From: JADCGM01 sp943370355
GTDB lineage: Bacteria > Pseudomonadota > Alphaproteobacteria > Sphingomonadales > Sphingomonadaceae
DNA length: 64,000 nucleotides
Reading direction: 5' to 3'
Assembly: GCA_943370355.1 (NCBI GenBank)
Contig: CALRQP020000019.1
Span: 1-64,000 of the forward strand
Both the position numbers and the translations under genes were made by a program. Positions 31,986-40,749 of the stretch are shown in pieces (the first letter of the stretch is position 1; each line of letters begins with the position of its first letter). A model generated the notes under the pieces. That model was not told where the DNA came from. It searched no databases and was given only the letters and a program-made list of their open reading frames with translations.

Positions 31986-34289
31986 ATGAACGAAGCGGGT
32001 GTCGGGAGCCGGATAGCCAGCGCAAGCTCGGTCGGGATTGCCGCTTTGCTTCTGACGGCCTGCGGGGGTGGTGGGACCTCCGTCGCTTCGACGCCCTCAG
32101 CACCCGCCGTGGCCGCGACGACGCCGGTCGTGACGCCGACGCCGACGCCTGTCGTCAATTACAATACCGCCGAATATGCGCGCTCGGGCGGTGCGGTGCA
32201 GATGCAGGCCATCTCCGCCTACCAGAAGGGTGCAACCGGCTCGGGCATCACCATCGCGATCACCGATAGCGGCGTCGACATTCAGAGTTCGGAATTCGCC
32301 GGACGCATTTCCCCGGCGAGCCAGGACGTGGTTGGCGGCCGTAGCGTCGATGACGATTCGGGACATGGCACCAGCGTCGCTGCCGTTGCGCTTGCTGCCA
32401 AGGACGACGTCAATATCCACGGCGTTGCGTTCAATGCGACGCTACTCGCGCTCCGAACCGATACCCCTGGCAGTTGCAGCGGCACCGATGGCTGTTCGCA
32501 CGCCGACAGTGCGCTGGCCCGCGCGGTCGATATCGCCGTCGCCAACGGCGCGCGCATCGTCAACATGTCGCTGGGCGGGTCAGGCGCCAACCTGACCCTG
32601 CGCAACGCGATCGCACGGGCAACCCGGGCGGGCGTGATCTTTGTGATCTCGGCGGGCAATGACGCAACTGCCGATCCCGATCCGCTCGCGCTTGTCGCCA
32701 ATGACGCGCCGACGGCGAACGGCCTCGTCGTCATCGCCGGTTCGGTCGGCACGGCCTCCGACCCCAATGCGATCTCGACCTTCAGTGACCGCGCGGGAAG
32801 CGGAGCGGCGCATTATGTAGCGGCGCTCGGCTACCGGGTCCGAAGCTTCGACCATACCGGCACCAACTTCCTGTTCAGCGGCACCTCTTATTCGGCTCCG
32901 AATGTCTCAGGGGCGCTGGCGCTGATACTTCAGGCCTTTCCGACGATGACCTCGGCACAGGCGGTCAACATCCTGTTCAGCACGGCCGACGACGCCGGCG
33001 CGACAGGGGTCGATCCGATTTATGGCAACGGCATCGTCAATCTGGCACGCGCCTTCCAGCCAATCGGCAGCACCTCACTTGCCGGGAGCGCGATCCCGAT
33101 TTCGACGACCGACAATGCAACGCTCGGCGGCGCGATGGGCGACGGCGGGCAATTGGGCGCATCGCTCGGCGGTGCTGTAATCCTCGACGGCTATGGCCGC
33201 GCCTTTGCCGTGCAGCTTGCGCAGACGATCAATGTGACGCCGACGCCGCTTTTGCTTGGCAGCCGTCTTGCCGACCGGTCGCACAATGCGAGTTTCGGCA
33301 ATGGCGCCCGGGTTGTCAGTTTCACGATCACGCCTCCGACGTCGACACGGCCGTGGGTTGGCCTCGCCCAGAGCGGGCGTGACCTGCATGCGGGCGACGA
33401 GAACCGGGTGACGCACGGCTTTGCTGCAAGCCGGACCGATCCGCGCACGATGACCGGCTTCGCTTATGGCTATAGCGCTGACGTGTTAGCCGGCGTGCTT
33501 GCGGGCCGCGAATCGCCCGCCTATTTGACCAGCGGTCCGATGGGCGACTCGCCGCTTGTCCAGTCCGGCGGTGTGGCCGGCGCGGTGCTTCGCGACGCGG
33601 GCAAGTGGCGCTTCGGCCTCTCGGCGGGCAGTGCCGATGTTTCGCGCCTCGCCCGGCTGTCGCCGTTCGAGCCGACAGGGTTGCGCAGCGGCGCCATCGG
33701 CACGGTGGGCGTAACGGCGAGCCGCCTGTTCGGTCGCGCCGCGCTCACCGCCGGCCTGTCGCAGATGACCGAGAGCGATACGGTATTGGGCGCCCAAGCG
33801 AAGGGCGCGCTTGGCCTGGCGGGCGCAACGACGACGTTCGCGACGCTGGAAGCGCGGGCCCGCTTTGGCCGCTGGTCGCTGGCCGCAGGCACGCGCAGCG
33901 GCTGGACGACGGCGCGTCTGACCGGCGGTCTGGTCAGCAGGCTCGGATCCCTCCGCAGCACGGCGTGGGAGGGTGAAGTCTCACGAGCGGGACTGTTCGG
34001 CAATGACCGGCTGTCGTTCCGTCTTGCGCAGCCGCTACGCGTCGAAGGCGGCCTCGCCAGCCTGTCGGTGCCGGTCGATTATGACTATGCGACCGGCCTC
34101 ACCAGTTTCGAGCAGCGCAGCGTCAACCTGACGCCGAGCGGTCGAGAGATCGACGCCGAGGCGGCGTACAGCGTCGCGGCGTTCGGCGGTTCGCTTGATG
34201 CCAATCTCTACCTGCGCCGCGAGCCCGGCCATGTTGCCGCGCGGCCCGACGATGTCGGGGCAGCGCTACGCTACGCCGTCGCCTTTTAG
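31986..34289 (+). CDS. Subtilisin-like (S8) lipoprotein autotransporter
   Basis: About 767 residues. The N-terminus has a lipobox (AALLLTAC, Cys 26) followed by a Gly/Pro/Thr spacer. The S8 triad is complete: D94 (AITDSGVD), H128 (DSGHGTSVA) and S301 (FSGTSYSAPNVSG). From about residue 500 the sequence becomes an amphipathic beta-barrel ending DVGAALRYAVAF, with the C-terminal Phe of outer-membrane proteins. This is a NalP/SphB1-like layout: a surface-anchored protease that may process other secreted proteins. A GTG at 31980 is an alternative start. The gene ends against the convergent hydrolase gene. Confidence 0.9.
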   Translation: MNEAGVGSRIASASSVGIAALLLTACGGGGTSVASTPSAPAVAATTPVVTPTPTPVVNYNTAEYARSGGAVQMQAISAYQKGATGSGITIAITDSGVDIQSSEFAGRISPASQDVVGGRSVDDDSGHGTSVAAVALAAKDDVNIHGVAFNATLLALRTDTPGSCSGTDGCSHADSALARAVDIAVANGARIVNMSLGGSGANLTLRNAIARATRAGVIFVISAGNDATADPDPLALVANDAPTANGLVVIAGSVGTASDPNAISTFSDRAGSGAAHYVAALGYRVRSFDHTGTNFLFSGTSYSAPNVSGALALILQAFPTMTSAQAVNILFSTADDAGATGVDPIYGNGIVNLARAFQPIGSTSLAGSAIPISTTDNATLGGAMGDGGQLGASLGGAVILDGYGRAFAVQLAQTINVTPTPLLLGSRLADRSHNASFGNGARVVSFTITPPTSTRPWVGLAQSGRDLHAGDENRVTHGFAASRTDPRTMTGFAYGYSADVLAGVLAGRESPAYLTSGPMGDSPLVQSGGVAGAVLRDAGKWRFGLSAGSADVSRLARLSPFEPTGLRSGAIGTVGVTASRLFGRAALTAGLSQMTESDTVLGAQAKGALGLAGATTTFATLEARARFGRWSLAAGTRSGWTTARLTGGLVSRLGSLRSTAWEGEVSRAGLFGNDRLSFRLAQPLRVEGGLASLSVPVDYDYATGLTSFEQRSVNLTPSGREIDAEAAYSVAAFGGSLDANLYLRREPGHVAARPDDVGAALRYAVAF

Positions 34290-34999
34290 GCGAAAATCTC
34301 CGCGAGGAAGTCGGCCATCGCGCGCCACGACCGCTTGTCGGCATTTTCGTTGTAGGCGAGGCCGCGCTCGGGCGCGTTCATGCCCTTCGCCGTGAAGGCG
34401 TGCATGGCATGGCCATAGGCATGTAGCTGCCAGTCGGCCCCCGCATCCGTCAATTCCTTGGCAACGCCAACCACCGAGTCGGGCGTCGCCATCGGATCGT
34501 CCCAGCCGTGCAGGATCAGCACCTTGGTCTGAATCGGCACCTGTGCGCCGAGGCCGGGTGGCGGGAAGATGCCATGGATGCTGACCGCGCCCTTGACGTC
34601 CGACGTGCCGCTCCGCGCGACATCGAGCGCGCACAGGCCGCCGAAACAATAGCCGGTAATGGCGACCTTCGATGGATCAACGTCCGGGTGACCCTTCGCG
34701 AATTCGACGGCGGCGAGCAGGCGCTGACGCAGCATCGCGCGGTCGCCGACGAAGGGCGACATCAGCGACGTGTTGTCGCCGCCTGCGTCGCCGCGATTGC
34801 CTTTGCCATATACGTCAATGGCGATACCAGTGTAGCCGAGCTTGGCCATCTCGCGGGCGGTGGTGCGCTCATGATCGGTCTGGCCAGCCCATTGGTGTGC
34901 GACGAGTACGCAGGGGCGTTTGCCGCCGCCGTCTGCCGTCGCGACAAATGCTTCGCAAACGGTGTCGCCGTCGCGATAGTCCTGAAGTGTTTCCGTCAT
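34286..34999 (-). CDS. Dienelactone hydrolase family protein
   Basis: A 237-residue alpha/beta hydrolase with the nucleophile Cys118 in GYCFGG, an acid in HGWDDP (Asp167/168) and His near 197-200 (YGHAMHAF). The Cys-His-Asp triad defines the dienelactone hydrolase group rather than the serine hydrolases. True dienelactone hydrolases act in chlorocatechol degradation, but isolated copies like this one have unknown substrates. The ATG overlaps the hisD stop, so it is the last gene of the hisG-hisD operon. Confidence 0.88.
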   Translation of the reverse strand: MTETLQDYRDGDTVCEAFVATADGGGKRPCVLVAHQWAGQTDHERTTAREMAKLGYTGIAIDVYGKGNRGDAGGDNTSLMSPFVGDRAMLRQRLLAAVEFAKGHPDVDPSKVAITGYCFGGLCALDVARSGTSDVKGAVSIHGIFPPPGLGAQVPIQTKVLILHGWDDPMATPDSVVGVAKELTDAGADWQLHAYGHAMHAFTAKGMNAPERGLAYNENADKRSWRAMADFLAEIFA

Positions 35000-36303
35000 T
35001 GCCTCGTCCCCGGATCATCGAGCCGCAACCGCACCGACTCGCCATGTGCATGAAGCCCTTCGGCGGTGGCCAACGCAACCGCAGACGGGCCGACCGCTGC
35101 CATGCCTTGCGGCGAGCAGTCGAGAAAGGTCGTGCGCTTCATGAAATCGGCGACCGACAGGCCCGATGCGAAGCGCGCGCGGCGGCCGGTCGGCAGCACA
35201 TGATTGGGGCCGCCGATATAGTCGCCGATCGCCTCGGGCGTGTGCCGGCCGAGGAAGACCGAGCCGGCGTGGCGGACCTTGGCGAACAGCGCCTGCGGGT
35301 CGGCTGTTGCGATTTCGAGATGCTCGGGCGCCAGCGTGTTAATGAGGCCGGGTGAGTCGTCGAGCGCGCCGAGCAGGATGACCGCGCCATGATCGTCCCA
35401 GCTTTGCCGCGCGATGGCACCGGTTGGCAAGCGCGCGATCAGGTCTTCGACGGCAGCGCAGACCGCATCGGCGAAGGCCGCATCGTCGGTGATCAGGATC
35501 GACTGGGCGACCGGGTCATGCTCGGCCTGGCTCATCAGGTCGGCGGCGATCCAGGCGGGATCGTTGGCGGCGTCGGCGACGACGAGGATTTCCGAAGGTC
35601 CAGCGACCATGTCGATGCCGACGCGACCGTAGAGTTGCCGCTTTGCTTCGGCGACCCAGGCATTGCCGGGGCCGACGATCTTGTCGACGGGCGCGATGGT
35701 GGCGGTGCCGAAGGCCAGCGCGGCGACGGCCTGCGCGCCGCCGATGCGGTAGACGACATCGACGCCGGCAAGCCGCGCGGCGGCGAGGACCAGCGGGTTC
35801 AGGCGGCCGCCCGGCGTCGGGGTGACCATAACGAGCCGTCCGACTCCGGCGACCTTGGCGGGGATCGCGTTCATCAGCACCGAGGAGGGGTAGCTGGCGA
35901 GGCCGCCGGGAACGTAAAGCCCTGCCGCATCGACAGGCGACCAGCGCCAGCCGGCACGGATCCCGGTGGCGTCGGTGGCGTCCTGATCGACGGGCCGCTG
36001 CAGCTCGTGGAAGGCGCGGATGCGGTCGGCAGCAAGGGTGAGCGCGGCCATCAGTTCGGGCGCGACTTCGGCGCAGGCGGCGTCGATCTCGCGCTCGCTG
36101 ACCGCCATGCCGGTGGCGGCAAGGTCGATGCGGTCGAAGCGTTCGGTCAGCTCGAACAGCGCGGCGTCGCCGCGGATGCGCACGTCGGTAATAATCGCGG
36201 CGGTGTCGTTCGCGACTCCGGAATCGGTGTCGCGGGCGGACTCGACGAGGCGCGCGAAGGCGGCGGCAAAGCCGGGGTCGCGGCTATCCAGCCTGAGCGG
36301 CAC
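34996..36303 (-). CDS. hisD: Histidinol dehydrogenase
   Basis: A 435-residue zinc- and NAD-dependent enzyme for the last two oxidations of histidine synthesis. Conserved segments are AGLYVPGG, VDKIVGPGNAWVAEAKR, AGPSEILVVAD, LMSQAEHDP (zinc and active-site residues), TLAPEHLE and GGPNHVLPT. The GTG at 36303 is selected by GGGAGG upstream and alignment to family starts; it lies 20 bases inside the end of hisG, so the genes overlap. The order hisG-hisD-hydrolase forms an operon. Confidence 0.96.
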   Translation of the reverse strand: MPLRLDSRDPGFAAAFARLVESARDTDSGVANDTAAIITDVRIRGDAALFELTERFDRIDLAATGMAVSEREIDAACAEVAPELMAALTLAADRIRAFHELQRPVDQDATDATGIRAGWRWSPVDAAGLYVPGGLASYPSSVLMNAIPAKVAGVGRLVMVTPTPGGRLNPLVLAAARLAGVDVVYRIGGAQAVAALAFGTATIAPVDKIVGPGNAWVAEAKRQLYGRVGIDMVAGPSEILVVADAANDPAWIAADLMSQAEHDPVAQSILITDDAAFADAVCAAVEDLIARLPTGAIARQSWDDHGAVILLGALDDSPGLINTLAPEHLEIATADPQALFAKVRHAGSVFLGRHTPEAIGDYIGGPNHVLPTGRRARFASGLSVADFMKRTTFLDCSPQGMAAVGPSAVALATAEGLHAHGESVRLRLDDPGTRQ

Positions 36304-36949
36304 TGGCGGCCTCCCGGAACCGCTCGATCCACGGCGCGATCTCGGCGGCGCGGGTCTTGAACGCCGCGCGATTGACGATGAGTCGCGAGCTAACCTGCGC
36401 AATTTGCTCGACTTCTACGAGTCCATTCTCCGCGAGGGTGCGGCCCGACGACACAAGATCGACGATCCGGCTGGTCAGCCCGAGCGCGGGCGCGAGCTCC
36501 ATCGCGCCGTTCAATTTCACGCATTCGGCCTGCACGCCGCGCGCCGCGAAATGCTTGCGCGCGACGTTCGGATACTTCGTCGCGACGCGGACATGGCTCC
36601 AGGCGCGCGGATCGTCGGTCGCGGCCTGCTCGGCCGGTTCGGCAACGGACAGGCGGCACTTGCCGATGCCGAGATCGACGGGCGCGTAAATCTCGGAAAA
36701 ATCGAACTCCATGAGCACGTCATTGCCGGCGACGCCGAGCTGCGCTGCCCCAAATGCGACGAATGTCGCGACATCGAAGGAGCGCACGCGGATCAATGAC
36801 AGGTTCGGCACGTTGGTGGCGAACTGGAGCGCCCGCGAGTCTTCGTCGGCAAACGCCGCTTCGGGTTCGATGCCGCAGGCACGCAGCAAGGGCAGCGCCT
36901 CCTTCAGGATTCGCCCCTTGGGTAGTGCAATGATGAGTTGGCCGTTCAC
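36284..36949 (-). CDS. hisG: ATP phosphoribosyltransferase, short form
   Basis: A 221-residue HisG with LIIALPKGRILKEALPLL, GAAQLGVAGNDVLME and VDLVSSGRTLAENGL, the PRPP-binding loop region. It starts at GTG 36949 by homology; no clear ribosome-binding site is seen. The short form lacks the C-terminal feedback domain and normally needs HisZ as a regulatory subunit; hisZ is not in this window. It catalyses the committed step of histidine synthesis. The 3' end overlaps hisD. Confidence 0.95.
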   Translation of the reverse strand: MNGQLIIALPKGRILKEALPLLRACGIEPEAAFADEDSRALQFATNVPNLSLIRVRSFDVATFVAFGAAQLGVAGNDVLMEFDFSEIYAPVDLGIGKCRLSVAEPAEQAATDDPRAWSHVRVATKYPNVARKHFAARGVQAECVKLNGAMELAPALGLTSRIVDLVSSGRTLAENGLVEVEQIAQVSSRLIVNRAAFKTRAAEIAPWIERFREAASAAQAG

Positions 36950-37019
36950 GCGGGCAGCGTGTAGACAAGCGTCGTGGGCGCGGCAACCGCCGCTTCCGCG
37001 CATGACAAGGCGAGTGCCG

Positions 37020-37328
37020 ATGTTCGGAATGATGCTCAAGGCGCAGCGGGAAGCCATGGACTTGTGGCGCAAGTCTGCCGAGACGGCGACCGCCTCGGCT
37101 TATGTCGTGCAGAAACGCGTCAGCATGATGGGCAATCCGTCCGCATCGGATGTCGCCGAACTGAGCCGGATGATCCCCGAGAAGATGGCGGCCTTCGGTC
37201 TTGCCAATATGGCGATGGCACAGGCCCTGCTGTCCGGCGAGAGCATGGCAGCCGGTATGTCCGCCGGCCTGAAGCCGATCCACGCGCGGGCGACCGCCAA
37301 CGCCAAGCGGCTGCGCAAGACGCGGTGA
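37020..37328 (+). CDS. Phasin-like protein
   Basis: A 102-residue, wholly helical, Met/Ala-rich protein (MLKAQREAMDLWRKSAETATASAYVVQKR; RMIPEKMAAFGLANMAMAQALLSGESM). The pattern resembles short phasin-family proteins that coat polyhydroxyalkanoate granules or act as helical chaperone-like proteins. ATG 37020 is preferred because AAGG lies upstream; an in-frame ATG at 37002 adds six residues. The stop overlaps the next gene's GTG start (GTGA). The family assignment is tentative. Confidence 0.55.
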   Translation: MFGMMLKAQREAMDLWRKSAETATASAYVVQKRVSMMGNPSASDVAELSRMIPEKMAAFGLANMAMAQALLSGESMAAGMSAGLKPIHARATANAKRLRKTR

Positions 37329-38374
37329 GCGAGGCCGCCGTCCGGTCGGCGTTCAAGCAGCAGGCGCATTGGAGCGAGCGTCTGGGATCGCCCTTTATGG
37401 CGGCGCTGTGCAGCGGGCTTGCGGATGCGCTGAACCGCGACAGCCGGACGGGCCGGCGGCTGCTCGACTGGCCGGGCGACCCGAATGCCGCCGCAGTACA
37501 GATGCGGATGACCGGCGGGCTCAATGCGCTGGTGCGGCGCGGGGCTGTTCCCGATCTGGCAGGCCTTTACCCGCCGAACCCGACCCCAGACCCGGCGACA
37601 CTTGCCGCAGCAGCGCTTGCGGCAATCGCCGCGCATGATGATTTCCTGCACGATTGGCTCGATTCGCCGCCGCAGACCAACGAGGTCATGCGCTCAGCCG
37701 TGCTGATGCCGGGTCTGCTGACCGTCGCCGCCGAAACGGGCCTGCCGCTGGCGCTGCGCGAACTTGGCGCAAGCGGCGGGCTGAATTTGCGGCTCGATCA
37801 CTATGCCTACCGGCTCGGCGGCCTCGTCATCGATCCGCCCGGTGCGCCGGTCATGATCGAACCGCGCTGGGAGGGCGATTCACCGCCAGCCGCCACGGTG
37901 CGTGTCGCCAGCCGGCGCGGCGTCGATATCCAGCCGCTCGATGTGCGCGATGCGGCGACACGCGAACGGCTGCTCGCCTTTGTCTGGCCCGATCAACTCG
38001 AGCGCGTCGCGCGGCTGTCGGCGGCGCTCGAGGCGGCAGCGGCCGATCCACCGCCGCTCGATCAGGGGGACGCTGCCGAATGGGCCGAAACCCATGCCGT
38101 GCCGACGCCCGGTGTCGCGACGGTCGTCTTCCACTCGATCGCCCACCAATATTTCCCGCAGGCGACCAAGGACCGCCTCGCCGCTCATATGGAGCGGGCA
38201 GGCGCGGCTGCGACGCGCGAGTCGCCGCTAGCATGGCTCCGGTTCGAACTCGACGATCCCGTCGCGCTGGGACCACCGCCGACGCTGCGGCTGCGCATGT
38301 GGCCCGGCGGCGAGGACCGGTTGCTAGCGCATGTTCATCCGCATGGCTCGCAGGTGCGCTGGGTCGGATCGTAG
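37325..38374 (+). CDS. DUF2332-family protein
   Basis: A 349-residue protein that fits the DUF2332 pattern: FKQQAHWSERLGSPFMAALC, LGASGGLNLRLDHYAY, DIQPLDVRDAATRERLLAFVWPDQLERVARL and VVFHSIAHQYFP. The core looks methyltransferase-like (Gly-rich ASGGLN), but no activity is established. It starts at GTG, coupled to the phasin-like gene. The last codons (WVGS-stop) lie at a 13-bp repeat that recurs at 39008-39020, where the same frame would read WVG-stop, so the native 3' end has apparently been displaced by an insertion. Confidence 0.85.
   Translation: MSEAAVRSAFKQQAHWSERLGSPFMAALCSGLADALNRDSRTGRRLLDWPGDPNAAAVQMRMTGGLNALVRRGAVPDLAGLYPPNPTPDPATLAAAALAAIAAHDDFLHDWLDSPPQTNEVMRSAVLMPGLLTVAAETGLPLALRELGASGGLNLRLDHYAYRLGGLVIDPPGAPVMIEPRWEGDSPPAATVRVASRRGVDIQPLDVRDAATRERLLAFVWPDQLERVARLSAALEAAAADPPPLDQGDAAEWAETHAVPTPGVATVVFHSIAHQYFPQATKDRLAAHMERAGAAATRESPLAWLRFELDDPVALGPPPTLRLRMWPGGEDRLLAHVHPHGSQVRWVGS
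38355..38367. repeat. 13-bp direct repeat, left copy
   Basis: TGCGCTGGGTCGG at the 3' end of the DUF2332 gene, repeated exactly at 39008-39020. The two copies bound a lower-GC segment. Confidence 0.6.
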
Positions 38375-38463
38375 AATGTCCGCTAGCGACTCCATTGCAG
38401 ACTTTGCCCAGTGCCAGAAAGCGCCCGCCAGGGCGTTCTGTGTTTTTGTGTATGTTGGACTGT

Positions 38464-38964
38464 ATGTTGCTCGCTAAATCCGTTCTGGCGCTTCTTGGAG
38501 CCGTTGCACTGATGTCCGCCGCAGAGGCCGAGTTTCCAGCTACCGCGCTTTTGTCCATTGGCTTCGCAGAGGTTCGATTGGATGACTTGCGAGACACGCA
38601 AACCTACGCCCAGCGGACGGCTCAGTCCCATGGCTACCTCAAGGTCAGCGCGGACCTAAATGGGGACGGCTCCCTCGACGAGGTCAGGATCTTGCAAAAC
38701 GTCGAGCGCAATATTGCCTATGTGGCGGCGGCAATAATGACGCCGGATAAACTCGACACCTACATCCTGAAGAGCGTGCCGCTTTCCGATGTTCCCTTCG
38801 TCGCTATTGAAGTCGCTGAGGCACAGGCTGACCTTACCAAGAGAGCGAAAGGGCATGGCGTGGCCATGTTCGACCTTAGAACCGGTCGTGGGGAAGCCGT
38901 ATTTTTCGATGGTGAAGAGTTCCGGCTTAGCTCGCCTTTTGCTCAACCAACTCAGCCAAGCTGA
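38464..38964 (+). CDS. Hypothetical secreted protein with an EF-hand-like loop
   Basis: A 166-residue protein with a signal peptide (LLAKSVLALLGAVALMSAAEAEF). In the mature part the segment DLNGDGSLDEV resembles a calcium-binding EF-hand/dockerin-type loop, and beta-strands follow. No family recognised. ATG 38464 gives the cleanest signal; ATG 38452 is four codons upstream, and neither has a good ribosome-binding site. Codon use is less GC-biased than the neighbours, and the gene lies between the 13-bp repeats, both suggesting acquisition. Confidence 0.55.
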   Translation: MLLAKSVLALLGAVALMSAAEAEFPATALLSIGFAEVRLDDLRDTQTYAQRTAQSHGYLKVSADLNGDGSLDEVRILQNVERNIAYVAAAIMTPDKLDTYILKSVPLSDVPFVAIEVAEAQADLTKRAKGHGVAMFDLRTGRGEAVFFDGEEFRLSSPFAQPTQPS

Positions 38965-39007
38965 TTGTCCGCTTCCCACCCACAACCATACATTCAAACC
39001 GAGACAC

Positions 39008-39020
39008 TGCGCTGGGTCGG
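39008..39020. repeat. 13-bp direct repeat, right copy
   Basis: An exact copy of TGCGCTGGGTCGG at 38355-38367. Here it is followed by CTGAGG, so the DUF2332 frame would end TGG GTC GGC TGA. Confidence 0.6.
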
Positions 39021-39064
39021 CTGAGGTTGCGCATCGCGCAGGCTTGCCGCACAGCGCGAGGCCT

Positions 39065-39637
39065 ATGACGTCGCTTGTCCTTGCTTCCTCCTCGCCGCGC
39101 CGGCTGGCGCTGCTCGCGCAGATCGGTGTGACGCCGTCGCGGGTGACGTCGCCCGATATCGATGAGAGCGCGCTGAAGCGCGAACTGCCGCGCGTCTATG
39201 CGCTGCGGCTGGCCGAGGCGAAGGCGCGGGCGGTGGCGCGCGGCGAGGGCGAGGTGGTTCTGGCGGGGGACACTGCCGTCGCCGTCGGCCGCCGCATCCT
39301 GCCGCCGGCCGACAGCGAGGCGGTGCAGCGCGCGCTGCTGGCGTTGCTGTCTGGGCGGCGGCAGCAGGTGATTTCGGCGGTCGCGACCATCGACGCGCAG
39401 GGCAGATTGCGATCGCGCATCTCGGTCTCGACGCTGACCTTCAAGCGGCTGACGGCCGCGGAGATCGACGCCTATGTCGCGTGCGGCGAAGGGCTCGGCA
39501 AGGCGGGCGGCTATGCGATCCAGGGCCGCGCGGCCGCGTTCATCCGCGCGCTGTCGGGCAGCTATTCGGGGGTCGTGGGCCTGCCGCTGTTCGAGACGGC
39601 GGCTTTGCTCCGCGCGGCGGGAATCGATGCCGGCTGA
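39065..39637 (+). CDS. Maf/YhdE-family nucleoside triphosphate pyrophosphatase
   Basis: A 190-residue protein with the Maf N-terminus LVLASSSPRRLALL (Ser-Ser-Pro-Arg-Arg phosphate loop at 8-13), DESALKRE, a VLAGDTAVAV active-site segment and GYAIQGRAAAFI. It hydrolyses non-canonical or modified NTPs (dTTP/UTP or m7GTP classes) to monophosphates. It is the first of a maf, RNase E/G, yacG series that is syntenic in many Alphaproteobacteria. The stop lies inside the next gene's start region. Confidence 0.9.
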   Translation: MTSLVLASSSPRRLALLAQIGVTPSRVTSPDIDESALKRELPRVYALRLAEAKARAVARGEGEVVLAGDTAVAVGRRILPPADSEAVQRALLALLSGRRQQVISAVATIDAQGRLRSRISVSTLTFKRLTAAEIDAYVACGEGLGKAGGYAIQGRAAAFIRALSGSYSGVVGLPLFETAALLRAAGIDAG

Positions 39638-40595
39638 GTGGCTGATCGAGCGCGGGATCGGCGAGGCCCGCGCGGCGCTGGTCGATGACGGCAATATCCT
39701 TGAGTTGCGGATCGAGCGCGAGGGTGGGCTGAAGGCTGGTGCGATCCGGCAGGGGCGGCTCACCTCGATCCTCGTGCCCGGCAAGCGTAGCATTGTTGTC
39801 ATTGACGGCGCGGAAGCGCTGCTCGAGCCGTTGCCGCCCGGTGTTACGCAAGGGGCGACGCTGTTCGTCGAGATCGTGCGCGAGGCGATTCCTGAAAGCG
39901 GCCGCCCGCGCTTGCCCAAGGCCGTGCCGAGCGCCGCGACTGCCGAATCGCAGCCGCCCGCGCTCAAGGGGCGCGAACTGCGCGCGCATGAGCCCGATCT
40001 TCTCGAAGCGGCAGGCTGGTCGGAGGTGATTGAGGAGGCGCGGTCGGGTGTCGTGCCGTTCGACGGCGGCACACTGGCGATTGCGCTGACTCCGGCGATG
40101 ACGCTCATCGACATCGATGGCGCGCTGCCGCCCGGAGAGCTTGCCGCCGCCGGTGCGAAGGCCGCCGCCCTCGCAATCCGCCGCCACGGTATCGGCGGCA
40201 GCATCGGCATCGATTTTCCGACATTGAAGGACAAGGCGGCACGCACGGCGGTCGCCGAAATTATCGACGCCCACTTGTCGCAACCGTTCGAGCGCACCGC
40301 CGTCAACGGCTTCGGTTTCCTGCAGATCGTGCGTCGCCGCAGCCGTGCGTCGATGTTCGAGCTCGTGCAGGGTGCACCGGTCGAGACGGCGGCGCTGGCG
40401 CTGCTGCGGCAGGCCGAGCGGGCAACGGGCGCGGGGGTGCGCGAGTTGACCGCTGCACCCGCCGTCATCGACTGGCTGGCTGTCAGACCGGCACTGACAG
40501 CCGAACTCGAGCGCCGCATCGGTGCCGCCGTCCGGTTGAACCCCGACCCCGCACGCGCCATATCGGCGGGGCATGTCCACTCCCGCTCCCGTTAA
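39627..40595 (+). CDS. Short ribonuclease E/G-family protein
   Basis: A 322-residue protein whose ATG at 39627 overlaps maf by eleven bases. The DNase I-like catalytic core of RNase E/G is recognisable, with both metal-binding aspartate segments retained (MTLIDIDG and GSIGIDFPTL). N-terminally there is an S1-like strand set (GQLTSIL-type: RQGRLTSILVPGKRS). It is much shorter than RNase G (about 490) and lacks the zinc-link CPxCxG and the long C-terminal scaffold. It probably processes RNA, but the reduced size may change specificity. Confidence 0.85.
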   Translation: MPAEWLIERGIGEARAALVDDGNILELRIEREGGLKAGAIRQGRLTSILVPGKRSIVVIDGAEALLEPLPPGVTQGATLFVEIVREAIPESGRPRLPKAVPSAATAESQPPALKGRELRAHEPDLLEAAGWSEVIEEARSGVVPFDGGTLAIALTPAMTLIDIDGALPPGELAAAGAKAAALAIRRHGIGGSIGIDFPTLKDKAARTAVAEIIDAHLSQPFERTAVNGFGFLQIVRRRSRASMFELVQGAPVETAALALLRQAERATGAGVRELTAAPAVIDWLAVRPALTAELERRIGAAVRLNPDPARAISAGHVHSRSR

Positions 40596-40749
40596 GGCGA
40601 AATGCCCGCTCTGCCGCCGGCCGGCGTCGGTCGAGCACGACCCCTTCTGCTCGCCGCGCTGCCGCGACCGCGACCTGCTGAACTGGCTCGGCGAAGCCTA
40701 TGCGGTGCCCGGCGAGCCGGTCGATGAAACGGCGCTGGACAAGGAATAG
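40573..40749 (+). CDS. yacG: DNA gyrase inhibitor YacG
   Basis: A 58-residue zinc-binding protein that overlaps the end of the RNase gene by 23 bases. The four cysteines are in place (C11, C14, C26, C30: CPLC and CSPRCRDRDLLNWLGEAY). In E. coli YacG binds GyrB and inhibits gyrase. The position after the RNase E/G-like gene is the usual alphaproteobacterial one. The start is ATG 40573. The last codons contain the -35 region of the tRNA-Phe promoter. Confidence 0.92.
   Translation: MSTPAPVKAKCPLCRRPASVEHDPFCSPRCRDRDLLNWLGEAYAVPGEPVDETALDKE

Larger units (their letters stand above)
38368..39020. other. Candidate small inserted segment at the 3' end of the DUF2332 gene
   Basis: A 653-base stretch, counted to the end of the right repeat copy, that is visibly lower in GC than both sides and carries one gene. 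The 13-bp repeat at both borders preserves the DUF2332 frame (new ending Gly-Ser-stop; original Gly-stop). No transposase or integrase lies within it, so it would be a non-autonomous or recombination-acquired cassette. Confidence 0.45.

Noticed and set aside
38927..40561. 544-residue open frame opposite maf and the RNase E/G-like gene
   Set aside because: Low-complexity Arg/Ser/Ala translation produced by high-GC antisense; the plus-strand genes have clear motifs.
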